From Hymenopellis radicata (Eukaryota > Basidiomycota > Agaricomycetes > Agaricales > Physalacriaceae): a DNA stretch of 64,000 nucleotides. The position numbers were made by a program, and so were the translations under genes. The stretch covers positions 62,001 through 126,000 of the forward strand of contig JADNRX010000042.1 of NCBI GenBank assembly GCA_015501595.1, given 5' to 3'. The notes under the pieces were generated by a model. That model had not been told where the DNA came from, did not search any database, and worked only from the letters and a program-made list of their open reading frames with translations. Shown piece by piece: positions 47,176-58,559 of this stretch (its first letter is position 1; every line of letters starts with the position of its first letter).

Positions 47176-48515
47176 ATGACCGCGGCGAGACTCGACGATA
47201 CCTACGGCCACACTGCGTATATGGCTTTTCCTCAGGAACTCTTCGACTGCATTTTGGAGAATGTAGTCGACCGCCACACACTCGCGAATTGGGCGTTAGT
47301 CAATCACACTTTGGGGAGGCGCTGTCAAGAGCTTCTATTTCGGAAGGTATCTCTGCGCCCTGTCTACAATAAAAAGCAATTTCAGGCATTCGTCCAACTC
47401 CTTGTGGACTCGCCACATATACGCCTCTTCATCAGAGAGCTGTCCATATACAACTTATCGGTCACCCAACAGCAGCCCACGTTTGACCGCGGCATAGGAT
47501 TCGTAATCTCCAGCGTCGTCAATCTTACCCACATCTTGTTGCAATTCGAGGTACCTTGCTGTGTACACCGAAAGGACCTCCCAGACTTTCTTACCACAAC
47601 TGTGCGCCCGGCGCTTCGGCAGCTGCGGCATCTGTACTCCGTCACCTTCTCCGACGGCGATGGTTGTTTGACACAAAATGTCGTACACCTGTTTAGGGCC
47701 TGTGATGGATTAACAGCTGGCAAAATCGTGGTCAAGGATTGTGATGGGATCTTCTGTGCCAAGCCATCCGTCGCCGACAACCTACTGTCATTCCCCAACG
47801 TGACCGAGATCGAGTTCCTTGCACGGGGGTTGGATGCGTCGTTCCTTCACCCATGGCTATCTTATCCATCAAAAATCTTTCCCCGGCTGCGTATCATGAC
47901 CATTGGGGTCTCCGACAGTTGGGGAGTGAAGGACATGCACCTTAACCTGCTCCCACCGCAAGGACTCCCCGGACTGCGCTGTTTTAAAACTGTGTGGCAC
48001 GCGTTCATACCGGATTACCTGCGGAAACCAAGTGGTTAGGTCTCGTTGTTTCGCATCTGTGTTCCCGTAGCTGAACTCCGTCAGAACCGAACTCCGCGGC
48101 GGAGGAAATAATGCCAATGCTAGCAATTGGTACTTTCCCCGAAGTGATTCTCGAATACCGCGTAGACGTCTACAATGATATTGCCGTTCTTTGGTGGTGC
48201 CGTGTGTTCGGACACCTGGAAATGAGCGTCATTGAGAACCTCAAGCTCGTCGTGTACACAACGGGCGGGGATCTGACCAGTCTCGAACCATGGGCTAAGC
48301 TGGATGGGATACTTTCCAGTTGGAGATTCCGTTCGTTGAAGGAGTTCACGGTACAATTTTGGGTGACTCCCTTCGAAGGACCTGGGGAGCGCCAGACCGG
48401 TGGACGGGTGGAATTGCCGAGGTTGGAGTTTCCGGAGGTGTCAAGGAAGGTGAAGACCCGGATCTTCATTGACTCTTCACTAGTGCCAGAATTCTGGTTC
48501 GACTCGCCCTGTTAA
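47176..48515 (+). CDS. F-box-type protein, intact paralogue of the split gene
   Basis: Exons are 47176-48034 and 48085-48515 with a 50-nt intron; the sum is 1290 nt (429 aa). The F-box-like start reads MAFPQELFDCILENVVDRHT, then LANWALVNHTLGRRCQELLF. It aligns along the full length with the gene split by the transposon at 22334-27233, including the same intron position and the same coding length. The remaining sequence contains hydrophobic LRR-like segments and a conserved C-terminal block (VILEYRVDVYND, LDGILSSWRF, LKEFTVQFWVTPF). Presumed SCF substrate adaptor. Confidence 0.85.
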
Positions 48516-50096
48516 TCGTAAATACCATGGACAGTGTATCATTGTACGCTACGTGTGTATCTGTTTTCTTGACGGAGGACTGGTTCATGACCTGGCCAAA
48601 AAGAAAGATAGACGGAGCAACGAGGGTAACGATTGGGATGCGGCATAGCACTCGAAAATGAGAGCGGTCCCGATAATTTATTGAACGAATGGCCGACCTA
48701 GTGCGAGACACATAATGCCGCAGTTTTTCATCAGTGCTTCGCGGACGTTTCTAGTAAAAACGACGAGGTTAATGTCACTGTTCCCCCGTATGGTATAAGT
48801 AACCCATATTATTATAATCTACTTAACATCCTTGAAAGGATTCAGAAGAACAAACCCTCCAGCCGACGCATTAGTAGGGTAGTATGTACGCACTGCCGAA
48901 GACACCACAGTCGTAATCATTTCAGCCCATGTAAAGCTTTTCGTCAGTTTCCCATATTAATTGTGACACTGGTGACAGTAGAACCAATAGGTACGACGGT
49001 CAAATAGAGGACACCCGACCAGGTTATGGCTGACATGAGAGCGAAGATTGGCATCAGATCGGACTGTGAAAAGAGAGGCGGCATGCATACTAGAAAATTA
49101 CATTCGTTGCCGTTAATTGGAACAGGTAATGGACGGACGCGGGGACGTAGTTCGCCGTAGAAATGAACGATATTAGAATGAGGCAGTGGTCTTAACCATC
49201 CTGCCACCGCCACCTTCCGGGCCGGCTGGGTGGTGACTCACGATCACGTGGATTAACTTTAGGGTTGACCCAACTTGTCGTCAACTGTCATTCAAGTCAG
49301 GTTTTAGCAACTTGTAAACTGCAAATTCACTGCGCTACTTGACTACACTTCAAAGAACATTGTCCTGCACCTGCGGAGACATCCTTGAGCTGTTGGACTC
49401 GATATGCCCGCCCCTCCGCACCCTGGACGACATGATTCTGCTATCTAATTCCTTCCAGGATGTACTAAGTCTAGTTTCGAGTGCTACTGCATGTCGTCAA
49501 GAATCTGCACGGCGTCCACTGGAGAAGATTTAGATGTGTGCAACTCAAAGGTAATATATACAAGTATTCGAGTCTTCTTTTCTGAAACGTCCTTCAGGCT
49601 TCCCCATTGGAGGTTGAGTGGCATCCCGGGATGTTGATGCGCTCCGCGGGGGGTTCCTGTTCTGGCTGGCGACTAGTCTTCAGCATCGAAGAGCAGGTCT
49701 AGGACCTGACTACGAATTGAGCAATCGGACGGGTACGTGTGGGTCGACTTCATCTATTTTCCATCATATACTCTACGTATTCTCGCAGTCTGCTTGCATT
49801 CTTTTTCTTATTCTTTAATCTTAAGACAGGGTCGGCGGAGAGTGGACCGCCTCAGCGCTCATCGCCGCACAGACATCGCCAATCGCCCACACTCAATTAA
49901 CCCTGTACCTTCCCCACCGAGCCGTCCAATCTCTCCTTTCTGACTCGCCTTCTCGCTGCTCACTTCGCCTAGTCGATTGTTGGCTTATCGCTATCGTTAT
50001 CTTGCCGGCGTATTGCCGGTCATGAGGTTTGATTCCGAGTCGCAGAGCTATTTATAAAGTCGGTGTCCCCACTTGAGAGCTTGCACTTCGACCACC
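48516..50096. promoter_or_regulatory. Intergenic: inverted-repeat arm and MFS2 promoter
   Basis: Positions about 48945-49480 are the reverse complement of about 44640-45190. The rest up to 50040 shows no gene. A TTTATAAA box at about 50051 lies 46 bp before the MFS2 ATG. Confidence 0.55.
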
Positions 50097-52154
50097 ATGT
50101 CAGACGACAAGCACGCACATCCAGGCGAACAGTCTCGAGGAACGGACGTAGGCGAGGACGACAGCGATGTCGTCGTCGTTGATTGGGATGGGCCGAACGA
50201 CCCGGAGAACCCGAAAAAGTACGCGAGATCTATATTCCGTGGTGGAATGGGCGACTGATTCAGGGTAATGCAGCTGGTCGTATGAGAAGAGATGGCGTGC
50301 GACGATTGCGGTGTCATTGTTCACATTCGCGAGTACGGTTACGTCGTCGGGCATAGCGCCTGGGAGCAGCAAAATTGCGGAGGAATTTGGGATCACTAGT
50401 CAACCGATAGTTGCAATGACCGTGTCGATATTTGTGCTCGCATATGGTAGCTTTCATCTTCCGTTTAATCTTCCTTGCGCGTTCTTTCCACTTACGCGAT
50501 TCTAAAGCAATTGGGCCTTTGGTTCGTCTTTGAAACTAGAACACACTCTGGCTGCTAATATCGCCTAGTTCATGGCGCCTCTTAGCGAAATCTACGGCCG
50601 TACTAAAGTCATTCAGCTCTCCAATCTCTTCTTCTTTGGTGAACTTCTTCGTACTCCTGGAATAGATGAAGCTAACTTCCATTTATAGCTTGGAACATGG
50701 CCTGCGGTTTTGCACAAAACAAAACCCAGCTCATCATATTTCGTTTCCTCGCTGGTCTAGGCGGTAGCCCACCGCTTGCAGTAGGTATGGGTGTACTCGG
50801 CGACATGTGGCGCGCAGAAGAGCGTGGCCGAGCAAGCGCGACATATTCACTGGCACCTCTCATGGGCCCCGTCATTGGACCCGTCATCGGCGCGTGGATT
50901 TCGGCGCGTACGACGTGGAGATGGGTGGTGAGCATTCCTTCTTCCTACAATGTATACTCTTAATCTCTCCTAGTTCTGGTCGACGTGCATATTCGCCATG
51001 GCCGTGCAAGTCATGGGATTGTTTTTCTTACGCGAAAGTGAGCGTGTTTTGCATGATATCGGCTACTCGGTTCATCTTTTCCCGGTGTTCACAGCGTTCG
51101 CTCCTGTGCTACTAGAGCAGAAAATCGCGCGGTTGCGTAAAGCGGAGGAGCCGGAGAAGGGAGCGCTGAGGTATAGAACCGTGTTTGAAGCGTCAGAGAC
51201 GCGAAGGTAATGTGGGAATAGCTACTTCTAGCTAATTTGCTAACGTCCAACTAGCTGGCAGCACATCTTCTCGAAAGCCCTACGCCGCCCATTTGCCCTG
51301 TTCATGCACGAATCCATCGTTCAGCTTCTCGGACTGTACATGGCATTCATCTATGGTATATTCTACAGTGCGTACTACTCATCCATTTCGCTCCACACTA
51401 GTTCACGTCTGCGCGCTAGTTTACCTGACGACTATACCCACCATATTCCGAGACGTGTACCACCACCCGCCGGGCGTAGCTGGGCTGCACTACTTCGCGC
51501 TCGGGATCGGGTTGATATTCACTTCACAGCTCAATTCGCGTACAATGGATACGGTGTATATTTACCTGAGAGACAGGAATGGGGGCATTGGGGAGCCAGA
51601 GTTTCGAATTCGTGAGTTACGCACTGGGTCATTGGCATCGACTGACTGGTCCACAGCATCAATGTTCCCCGCATCGGTGCTATTTCCTATCGGGCTCCTC
51701 GTGAGCGGGTGGGCGGCGGAGAAGCAGCTTCATTGGATTGTGGTCGACGTGGGGATGGCGCTTGTGGGCGCAGGTATGATTCTTAGCTTTCAGAGTATTC
51801 AGACGTATTTGGTGGATACATTTACCCTGTTTGCTGCTTCCGGTTAGTGAACCCGCCTTCCGATGTAGCTCGATATTGACCGTGAACGTAGCGTTAGCAG
51901 CAGTGACGTTCATCCGGTCGGTATTTGCATTTGGGTTCCCGCTGTTCTCGCCGGCCATGTATGCGAAGCTGGGATATGGGAAGGGAGATACGATTTTGGC
52001 CGTGTTGGCTATCGTCATCGGATGTCCTTCGTGAGTACCTGACTAAAGTCTGGAGACAATGCTCATCGTGCTCTTGAGGCCTTTCTTGTTTTGGAAATAC
52101 GGCAAGGCCGTTCGAATGAGAAGTCGACATACGATGAAACCAGTTGTATCATAA
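50097..52154 (+). CDS. MFS transporter, DHA1 drug/polyamine-type (MFS2)
   Basis: A multi-exon gene reading through to a TAA at 52152-52154. The acidic N terminus ends VDWDGPNDPENPKK, as in MFS1. Key parts are the FMAPLSEIYGRTKVIQ loop 2-3 motif, FRFLAGLGGSPPLAVGMG, GPVIGPVIGAWISA (antiporter motif C region), FAPVLLEQKIARLRK, IPTIFRDVYHHPPGVAGLHY and FPLFSPAMYAKLGYGKGDT. A 14-nt micro-exon (50508-50521) supplies IGPL between an intron of about 61 nt and one of about 47 nt; in MFS1 the same residues lie in one uninterrupted exon. Plasma-membrane proton-antiport export is expected; substrate unknown. A near-identical truncated copy begins at 62716. Confidence 0.88.
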
Positions 52155-52513
52155 TACCTACGATGGCTATATGAAACCAAGTATATAGATGTGCGAGAAT
52201 AGAGCAAATAAGTAGTTCAAGTAATGTGATATTTAAGGACGTGGGGGAGCTCTAAGAGTAGCGCCGCATCAGAGTGAGGCCGGGCGTATGGAGGTCGATG
52301 CGTTATCTTGAGAGAGTGATGTTAACTTGTCCTGACCGTTTCATCACCGTTGCTCTACAACCCTGCTTGGAGCCACATTCAAAAGGAGAGAGGTCTGGTT
52401 CATGGATATACTCAACGCGGTTACTTGACTGAGTGGTTAACAAACAGAGATGCCTTGAGTAGTAATGGATACAGTGGGATAGAAATACATGTGCAGGGAG
52501 ATGAAATGTCCGT
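52155..52513. other. Short convergent intergenic region
   Basis: 3' flanks of MFS2 and the Kre9/KNH-like gene. A plus-strand frame from 52350 runs antisense over the latter and is a shadow. Confidence 0.4.
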
Positions 52514-53238
52514 CTACATCGCCATGGAGATGCCTACAAGTGCAGGCCATAGAATAGCGACAAAGCGATTAAGGTCGAGGTCTAGGCGTCGCGAAGCCGA
52601 GTTTAACTCGGATATGGTAGTGGCAGAGCTGACATCTGCGATTGAGGAGGAGATTGTTGCGGGCGTGAGGGTATAAGAGTTTGAGGAGGAGACGCTAGGT
52701 ATAGAGGAGGCCTGAAAGGCGAGCTGCGCTTCAGAGTAGGTTTCCGAGGATTGGGTTTGGACGATGCCTTGGATGGTAAAGTTGGAGGTGTAGACGATCT
52801 TGTGGGGCTTTGCAGAGATCATGCGCATGGTGCTACAAATAAACGCCTTGCGTCAAATCAAAGGTAAGCGACTTACTAGACGTTTCCGATGTACGGCAGG
52901 TCGCGAGAAAGGTAGACCGTGTATGTCCCGGATTCTGGATTAACATTACGCGCCAAAGTCGTGATATAAGTCTAGACAACAGTGATAAAGGCTCTGCAGA
53001 GCGATAAAACACAGACGCGTACGTTTTCGCCAGCAAAGAGTTCGACCTTGAACGGGCCCATGGGTCCTGATGGGGGATCGTCGTTCCATTCGAGCACGGC
53101 GGGCTGCCCAGCAGTGTACACCGTGTCGCGCACCGGCCGAGTTGGGTAGATCGCAGCGTTGGCGACGGCGGCTAGAGCGAGCGTGACGGTGAGCAGAGAG
53201 ATCGACATGGCGGAGGGAACAACTAGCGTGGTCTGCAT
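52514..53238 (-). CDS. Kre9/KNH1-like secreted, probably GPI-anchored wall protein
   Basis: Exons are 53208 (or 53238)-53023, 52971-52877 and 52832-52514; from 53208 the sum is 600 nt (199 aa). The hydrophobic start MSISLLTVTLALAAVANA is a signal peptide; an in-frame ATG at 53238 would add ten residues. The mature part begins AIYPTRPVRDTVYTAGQPAV, then MGPFKVELFAGEN and TYTVYLSRDLPYIGNVYT, the Kre9/KNH-like N-terminal domain found in many basidiomycete Ser/Thr-rich surface proteins. A Ser/Thr-rich stretch follows, and a hydrophobic C terminus (FVAILWPALVGISMAM) fits a GPI-anchor signal. Yeast Kre9 relatives act in beta-1,6-glucan assembly; that role is only suggested here. Confidence 0.85.
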
Positions 53239-54200
53239 TTTGGATGAGCTGGCAACAAGTGATCTTTGGCTGATACACACCTCCATCGTTGGGCCTGGCC
53301 TCGTCGTCGTCGCGATCCCTCTCATCCGCTACTGCTGCGCGCTAGGCGGGTCATCTCCTCTTCGTCTTCGCGTGGCTGTGCTTAGTCGTTCGTGTGCTCT
53401 TCGTGGGGCGTGCTGTCTCTCGTGTGGCTGGGTGTCTTCTCTTCTTCGTGGGTCGTGGTGTTGGCTCAAGGCGCGTCAAGCGGCTCAAAGTTCAGGTCGC
53501 GGGTTCCATTCAGAGGCAAATCAATATATTTTTATAGCGTTAATCTAGACTACCGTGGCGCTAGATCGAAATTCAGTGGCCCAGCTTTGTCCTGACCCAT
53601 CACAAGTAAATTAGAGGGTCATTATGGAACGTATTCTACCATTACTCTGTGCTATATCGAGCCACTCATTCTGTTCGCCAAATTCGGAAAGGGGCGAGGC
53701 TACTAATTGTCCAACTGCTGGGCCTTGGTCTCCGCAACGATGGCAGGCGCTTCGGGGAATCGACGAGTCAAAAGGCTTCGGAAAGGCAGAGGTCGTCTGC
53801 ATGCTACATTAGTACTTGCGCGTCTGAAAGGATAGGCGACTTACAAAACAAGACCTTCGATCGAGCACTTCATGCTGTCCAGCACCATGCGCTTTCCGGA
53901 CGTCGACATTTAGAGTCCATAGTATGCCTGATGGTATAAGGAGATGACCCCACAGCAGGTATGAAAGGACCTACAAGTGATGTCGATGAAAAGTGAATTA
54001 GTTGCGACATGTCTGCCGATGCAGACGCGACGACCGAAGCCCTAAGACGAGAGTTAACCCAAATCAAGGACGAACAGCAAGTCGACTCACAAAAGTCAAG
54101 TGGCCCGATCGGGATTCGGACAAGAAGATGTCTAATCCCGGATCCGACGTCAACACTCGCCGAAATACGAGTCTAAAGCAAGACGTCAATTTCATTAGCA
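53239..54200. other. Intergenic, nothing recognised
   Basis: The 5' flank of the Kre9-like gene and sequence with short frames only. Confidence 0.35.
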
Positions 54201-54499
54201 CAGACTAGAAAGACCAAAGCTCACCATGGCGTGCCAGAGCGCGACGGGCCCCCACGTCGTGCGAGAGGGTTCACAACAATAACCCTCCTCCCAGTGCTCG
54301 CCTCAAAGTCGAGGATCATCCCGACCTCGCGCTCACGAATCGCGCCACATCTGCCGGGTGTAGTAAACGAACGACATGGCCTAAACCTCCTAGCCGCGTT
54401 CCTTCTATTAACGTCGTTCCGTATGCGTACACTTCGTCTAAGGTCCGAGATCAGCCTATCAAGCATTGGTCCAAAGTCATAAACTCACCTTCGCACGAC

Positions 54500-56500
54500 G
54501 AGCTGGACAGCGATGTCCTAGCTGGGTACACATTCTTCAAGTCGTCATCCATCAAAGGCAGGGGTTGTCCTCTTTGTTGGGGTTTCGACGTGCCCAACAT
54601 CAGGCGATCCGCGGCCATAGTCGCTTCTCGGGCGCGTTGACAACGGCCTGACCATGCTAAGTGCGTCAAAGATGAGACGCAGAGGTCGTGGTGACGAAGG
54701 ACGATATGCTACAATAATTCTTAGGTTAAGAGTCAAAGCTAGGTTGGAGATAAAACACGCACCAGCTGCAGACGATGCACCCAACGCCGTCTAAATGACG
54801 TCTCCATGTCGGGGTTCACAATAATGTCGCGCCTGAGCGACTCCGCCAACGCGCTACACGAGAATATAAGCAAATGTCATGTCATGAAAAGTGGGTAGTG
54901 CACCTTTGAGTGCCCGCCAAACCACAATCCTACCACGGCGTCCAACAACGTGAGATACGGTCCACAGGCGCAGAGTTGTCAAATATCACACCCACCGGCG
55001 CGAAACCAAATGGGATGGACCGCGTCACGAAGACAACGTTCCAGACGACGTGGACAAGGTCGACCATAATCCTGGTGTCTGTCGAAGGCGTAATTAGCCA
55101 TCCGGGCTATCTTCAGCATCATGAGCCAGTCTAGACGACGAAATCAGCTTTTGAAGAAATGAGTCGAATTTAAAAGTCTCACCTCAGCATGACGAAGTCA
55201 ACGACGGGGTCCATACTTGAGATACAGCGGCTCCAAGGTGTAAACCTTCAAACTACCGAAGGACTGCCGGTTCGGAGTCATAATCCCGACGTAGCGTCCA
55301 TACTCCCGCTAGAGTGTCGTCCGCCAACGAGCGAGCATAACTACACATGGAGCGGCACACATCGGTCGTGGTTGTCCAAGGAGCAGAAGCGTGTCGACTT
55401 GTTCAACGGCGTGGAGTATGGTCCAGAGCGGCGGGAAGCCAAATGGGAAAGTCCCGTGTCCCGAAGACAACATCATCCCGAACGTCGCAGGCTGCGGAGA
55501 CATTAGTAAAAGTGTACACAAAACAAGGTCCACTTACCATTCAAGACCAAATCCTCATGCTTGTTGTCCAAGTCGAGTCGCTTGGGGACGGTACTAGCGG
55601 GCTTGAACAAGTCGTAACGCCATGGGAGGAAGGGCGTGTATCTATAGCGACGGTAAGAATGGTGCTGTGGAAAGGCAAGCAGTAGAATGGTACGTACCGT
55701 CCAAGCTCAAAGCAAGACCCCGACCACCTGCTCGACGTCTGGCGAAAAGGTTGGAGATTAAATCCAGCTAGAACGACGACGTACCAAGGAAATGGTAGGC
55801 CAAATTGTATCCATTGGACGCGTCGTGCTAGACGGTGCAGACAAATGTTCTGCAAAAAGTCGTTAGCGTGGAGGAGAAGACCAACGAAGCGGCGTTGAAG
55901 AGTGATGAAAACGGCGCCGTGAGAGCAGCACTATAAGAAAGCGGTACTGAGCAAGGGAATCGACAATGATGGCAGGAGGAAGAAACCGTACCATCCTTGG
56001 ACAACCCGCGACTGGCCGGCAAAGTCGGAGTCCCGCGCTCCAGCCCTTGACGACGACGTCCCATTGCTACAGGAAAAGTCAGAAATACGGCAGAACAAGG
56101 AGCTGTAGAACGAACCGTCGGTGTTGAGAACTTCAAGACCGCGACGGTCTGTCCAATGTCTAGGAAAAGGGCGGCGAGTAAGTATGGCTATGGCGAATAA
56201 GAACAAAGACACACCAAGCGAGTACTAGGAGCATGCCAAACTTGAGGATGGTAGGCGCAAGACGTCGTGCCCGTCGCGGCAGACGATGCCAAAGAAAATT
56301 CTGCAAACTTGTCAGCGAGCTGCTTGAGGATAAAAGCAAGAAACAGACATACCGCAGCATTGAAGGATGAAGAGGACGACGCTGAGAGAAGGCGGTTGTG
56401 AGCAAGGAAATCGAAGATGATGGTAGGAGGAAAGGACCGGACTTGTGACGCTCAACGTAACCAGTCACGTTTTAAGCGCGTCGGGAACGCGTTGGCGAGA
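54500..56500. repeat. Diverged direct repeats with a period of roughly 430-450 bp
   Basis: Similar blocks recur: a ccaaatggga/cgaagacaac block at about 55003 and 55437, and a gagcaaggraatcgamgatgatgg block at about 55950 and 56400. On the minus strand each is followed by plausible GT donors and short hydrophobic frames, as if an exon-containing unit had been duplicated in tandem. I do not recognise the encoded sequence. Confidence 0.5.
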
Positions 56501-56701
56501 ACGCTGCAGACGACGATGAGGAGATATCTATGAGCAGGGTAAGAAACTGAGAGTGATAGTACAAGGTAGGCAGAGTACCATAGGAGAGCAACGGAGAGAG
56601 GGAAGGATGGGAGAGGGAATGGAGGATACCAACAAATTCCCTTCGCCTTTTATTGCACTTTCAAAGCTTCTAGATTCCATCAGACACGGATATTCAACCG
56701 T

Positions 56702-57000
56702 GTAAGCGAATGCGATCATGCGCGACCGTCGGACCTAACGAAATCTTTCCAATATTCGGGCGCATATCATACCGCCACACAATCTCGCTAGCTGTTAATT
56801 CCTCGCCCTGAGCGCGCGAGATCCAGAACAATAGAATTGAGTAACATAATCTCTGAAATTTGACATGGTCAGACTCGATGAAGAAGGAGAATACAAGATA
56901 AATGGAACTTACCTTGTCCTCCAGAACGCACCGTATCGACTTTCCCGTCCTCGACACAATCCTCCAAGGATCAAAATGCTGGAGTTAAGTGCAGGGCCTA
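56702..57000 (-). CDS. Possible terminal exons of an unrecognised gene
   Basis: The minus strand reads FDPWRIVSRTGKSIRCVLED up to a GTAAGT donor near 56911; after an intron of about 58 nt it continues with LCYSILLFWISRAQGEELTA and VWRYDMRPNIGKI to a TGA at 56696-56702. Splice signals are good and composition is protein-like, but I do not recognise a domain. It may be the 3' end of a gene whose upstream exons lie in the repeat region at 57-60 kb. Confidence 0.35.
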
Positions 57001-58500
57001 CCATAATGATCTGATGGGAGTAATAGAGCGGCGTCTGGACTCGGGGATACTGAAAACTTCCTGCTTGGTCTCTTCAGCCGGACAAGCGCAACGCTTCGCG
57101 TTGCTAATTAGACCGTCCTGGGAACAGAGAAAGGCTCCGGTTACGTTGTGATAACATGTGAAATCAGTCAGCGTGAAATGAAGCCCGTTGAAACGCGGAA
57201 AAAGTACGAACCTTGTCTGGACATTGCTGACATTGGGCGAATGGAACGTTCACGCGGGACTGGAGTTGTTCACCGGCGAGATTCAAGTCGCAGATACTCT
57301 AGTCAGGATACATACACCTAATGGAGCTGCCAGATCTACGATAATCCAGCGGGAAACATGTTTTCACGAAAAGTCTCAGCGGGACGGAGGAGGAAGACGA
57401 GCTCTGTCGTCATTTCCCCACATCCGAGGTGGACCAGATAAGATTGTTAACGCGTCATAGGGTCCAGGAGATCCTCGTGCTATCGATGTGCAGGGTCCAG
57501 ACGCGTCGCTGACCCTCTGACGCGAAAAAGTCGTCTTCTGAACGCGCTCTCCAGCGAGGCGACCATCGGAATTCGAATTACGTAAGGCACAGACCAACAT
57601 CCAGGTAAATTCAGGTCGTCTAGAGGTCGGAGACTGTGGGAGGGCACGAAGGTCAGTTAGTGTAAGTGTCTTGAAATCGGACACGTTGTGGTTCGACTTC
57701 AAGGGATGCCGATCACTTGGGGATACTATGCCCGTATGGCACCATTCAACGCCGATGTTTTACCGCTAATTCCGAGCCGATTGAACGCCTGGAACGTTGA
57801 CATGACATGGGATACCCGCTCAGCAAGCGGAGGTAATACTTTTCATTGGCTGCTTGAAATCAACTTGGCCACCCGACGGACATCATCTTCTAGGTCCATT
57901 CTATCGATCGCGACTGGTTTTGGGGCCGCCAGATCGCGTCGTCGCAAGAGACTTTTGTTGGATGTTTCGGGGAGATAGACTTCCCCGTAACCTTCAACAG
58001 GTGGGTTCTCTCCTTGTTTGTGTTTTAGTCCGACTTGGGGTGTTTACCATGTTTTAGTAGTATCATGTACTACTCTCTCTAGGGCACTTAGACGGCTGTA
58101 GGGAGCTTCAACGATGTGTAATTCGTGATATACATGTTTGTTGTCTCTTGGAAGTAACACTATTCTTGTCCAGGGTACGTAGTTTCATTACATTTGCACA
58201 TAAGAGATTTAGACAACTCAAGTTTCATTCAGCCCGTATCTACGACATGCTTATCGAGATCTACACAGATATAGGGTACTCTAATGCGAACGAAGAGGCG
58301 CTGTCCGCGCTGTCCGTCGCCTTGCCAGAAGTGGGCTCCCAGCAGAAACTCATACCCGCACAGCAGAAACCAACGTAAAAGCAGGGTACGATACGGCGAA
58401 ATTAACGCGCCGTGGATACGAACTATAACTGAGTTAGCTCCGCGAAAATATCAAAATAAATGAGGCACGAACCGAAATGAACATAGCCTGTCGTCAACGT
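57001..58500. other. Unassigned region
   Basis: Several short frames on both strands with possible splice sites; none could be joined into a convincing gene. Confidence 0.3.
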
Positions 58501-58559
58501 CGCCGTCCTCTAAGCGAAGTAGAGGCACGTCGCCCGTGAGTGCATACTCGTGTTGTACA

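Noticed and set aside
52350..52676. Plus-strand ORF of 108 codons
   Set aside because: It is antisense to the last exon of the Kre9/KNH-like gene, which has good splice and domain support.
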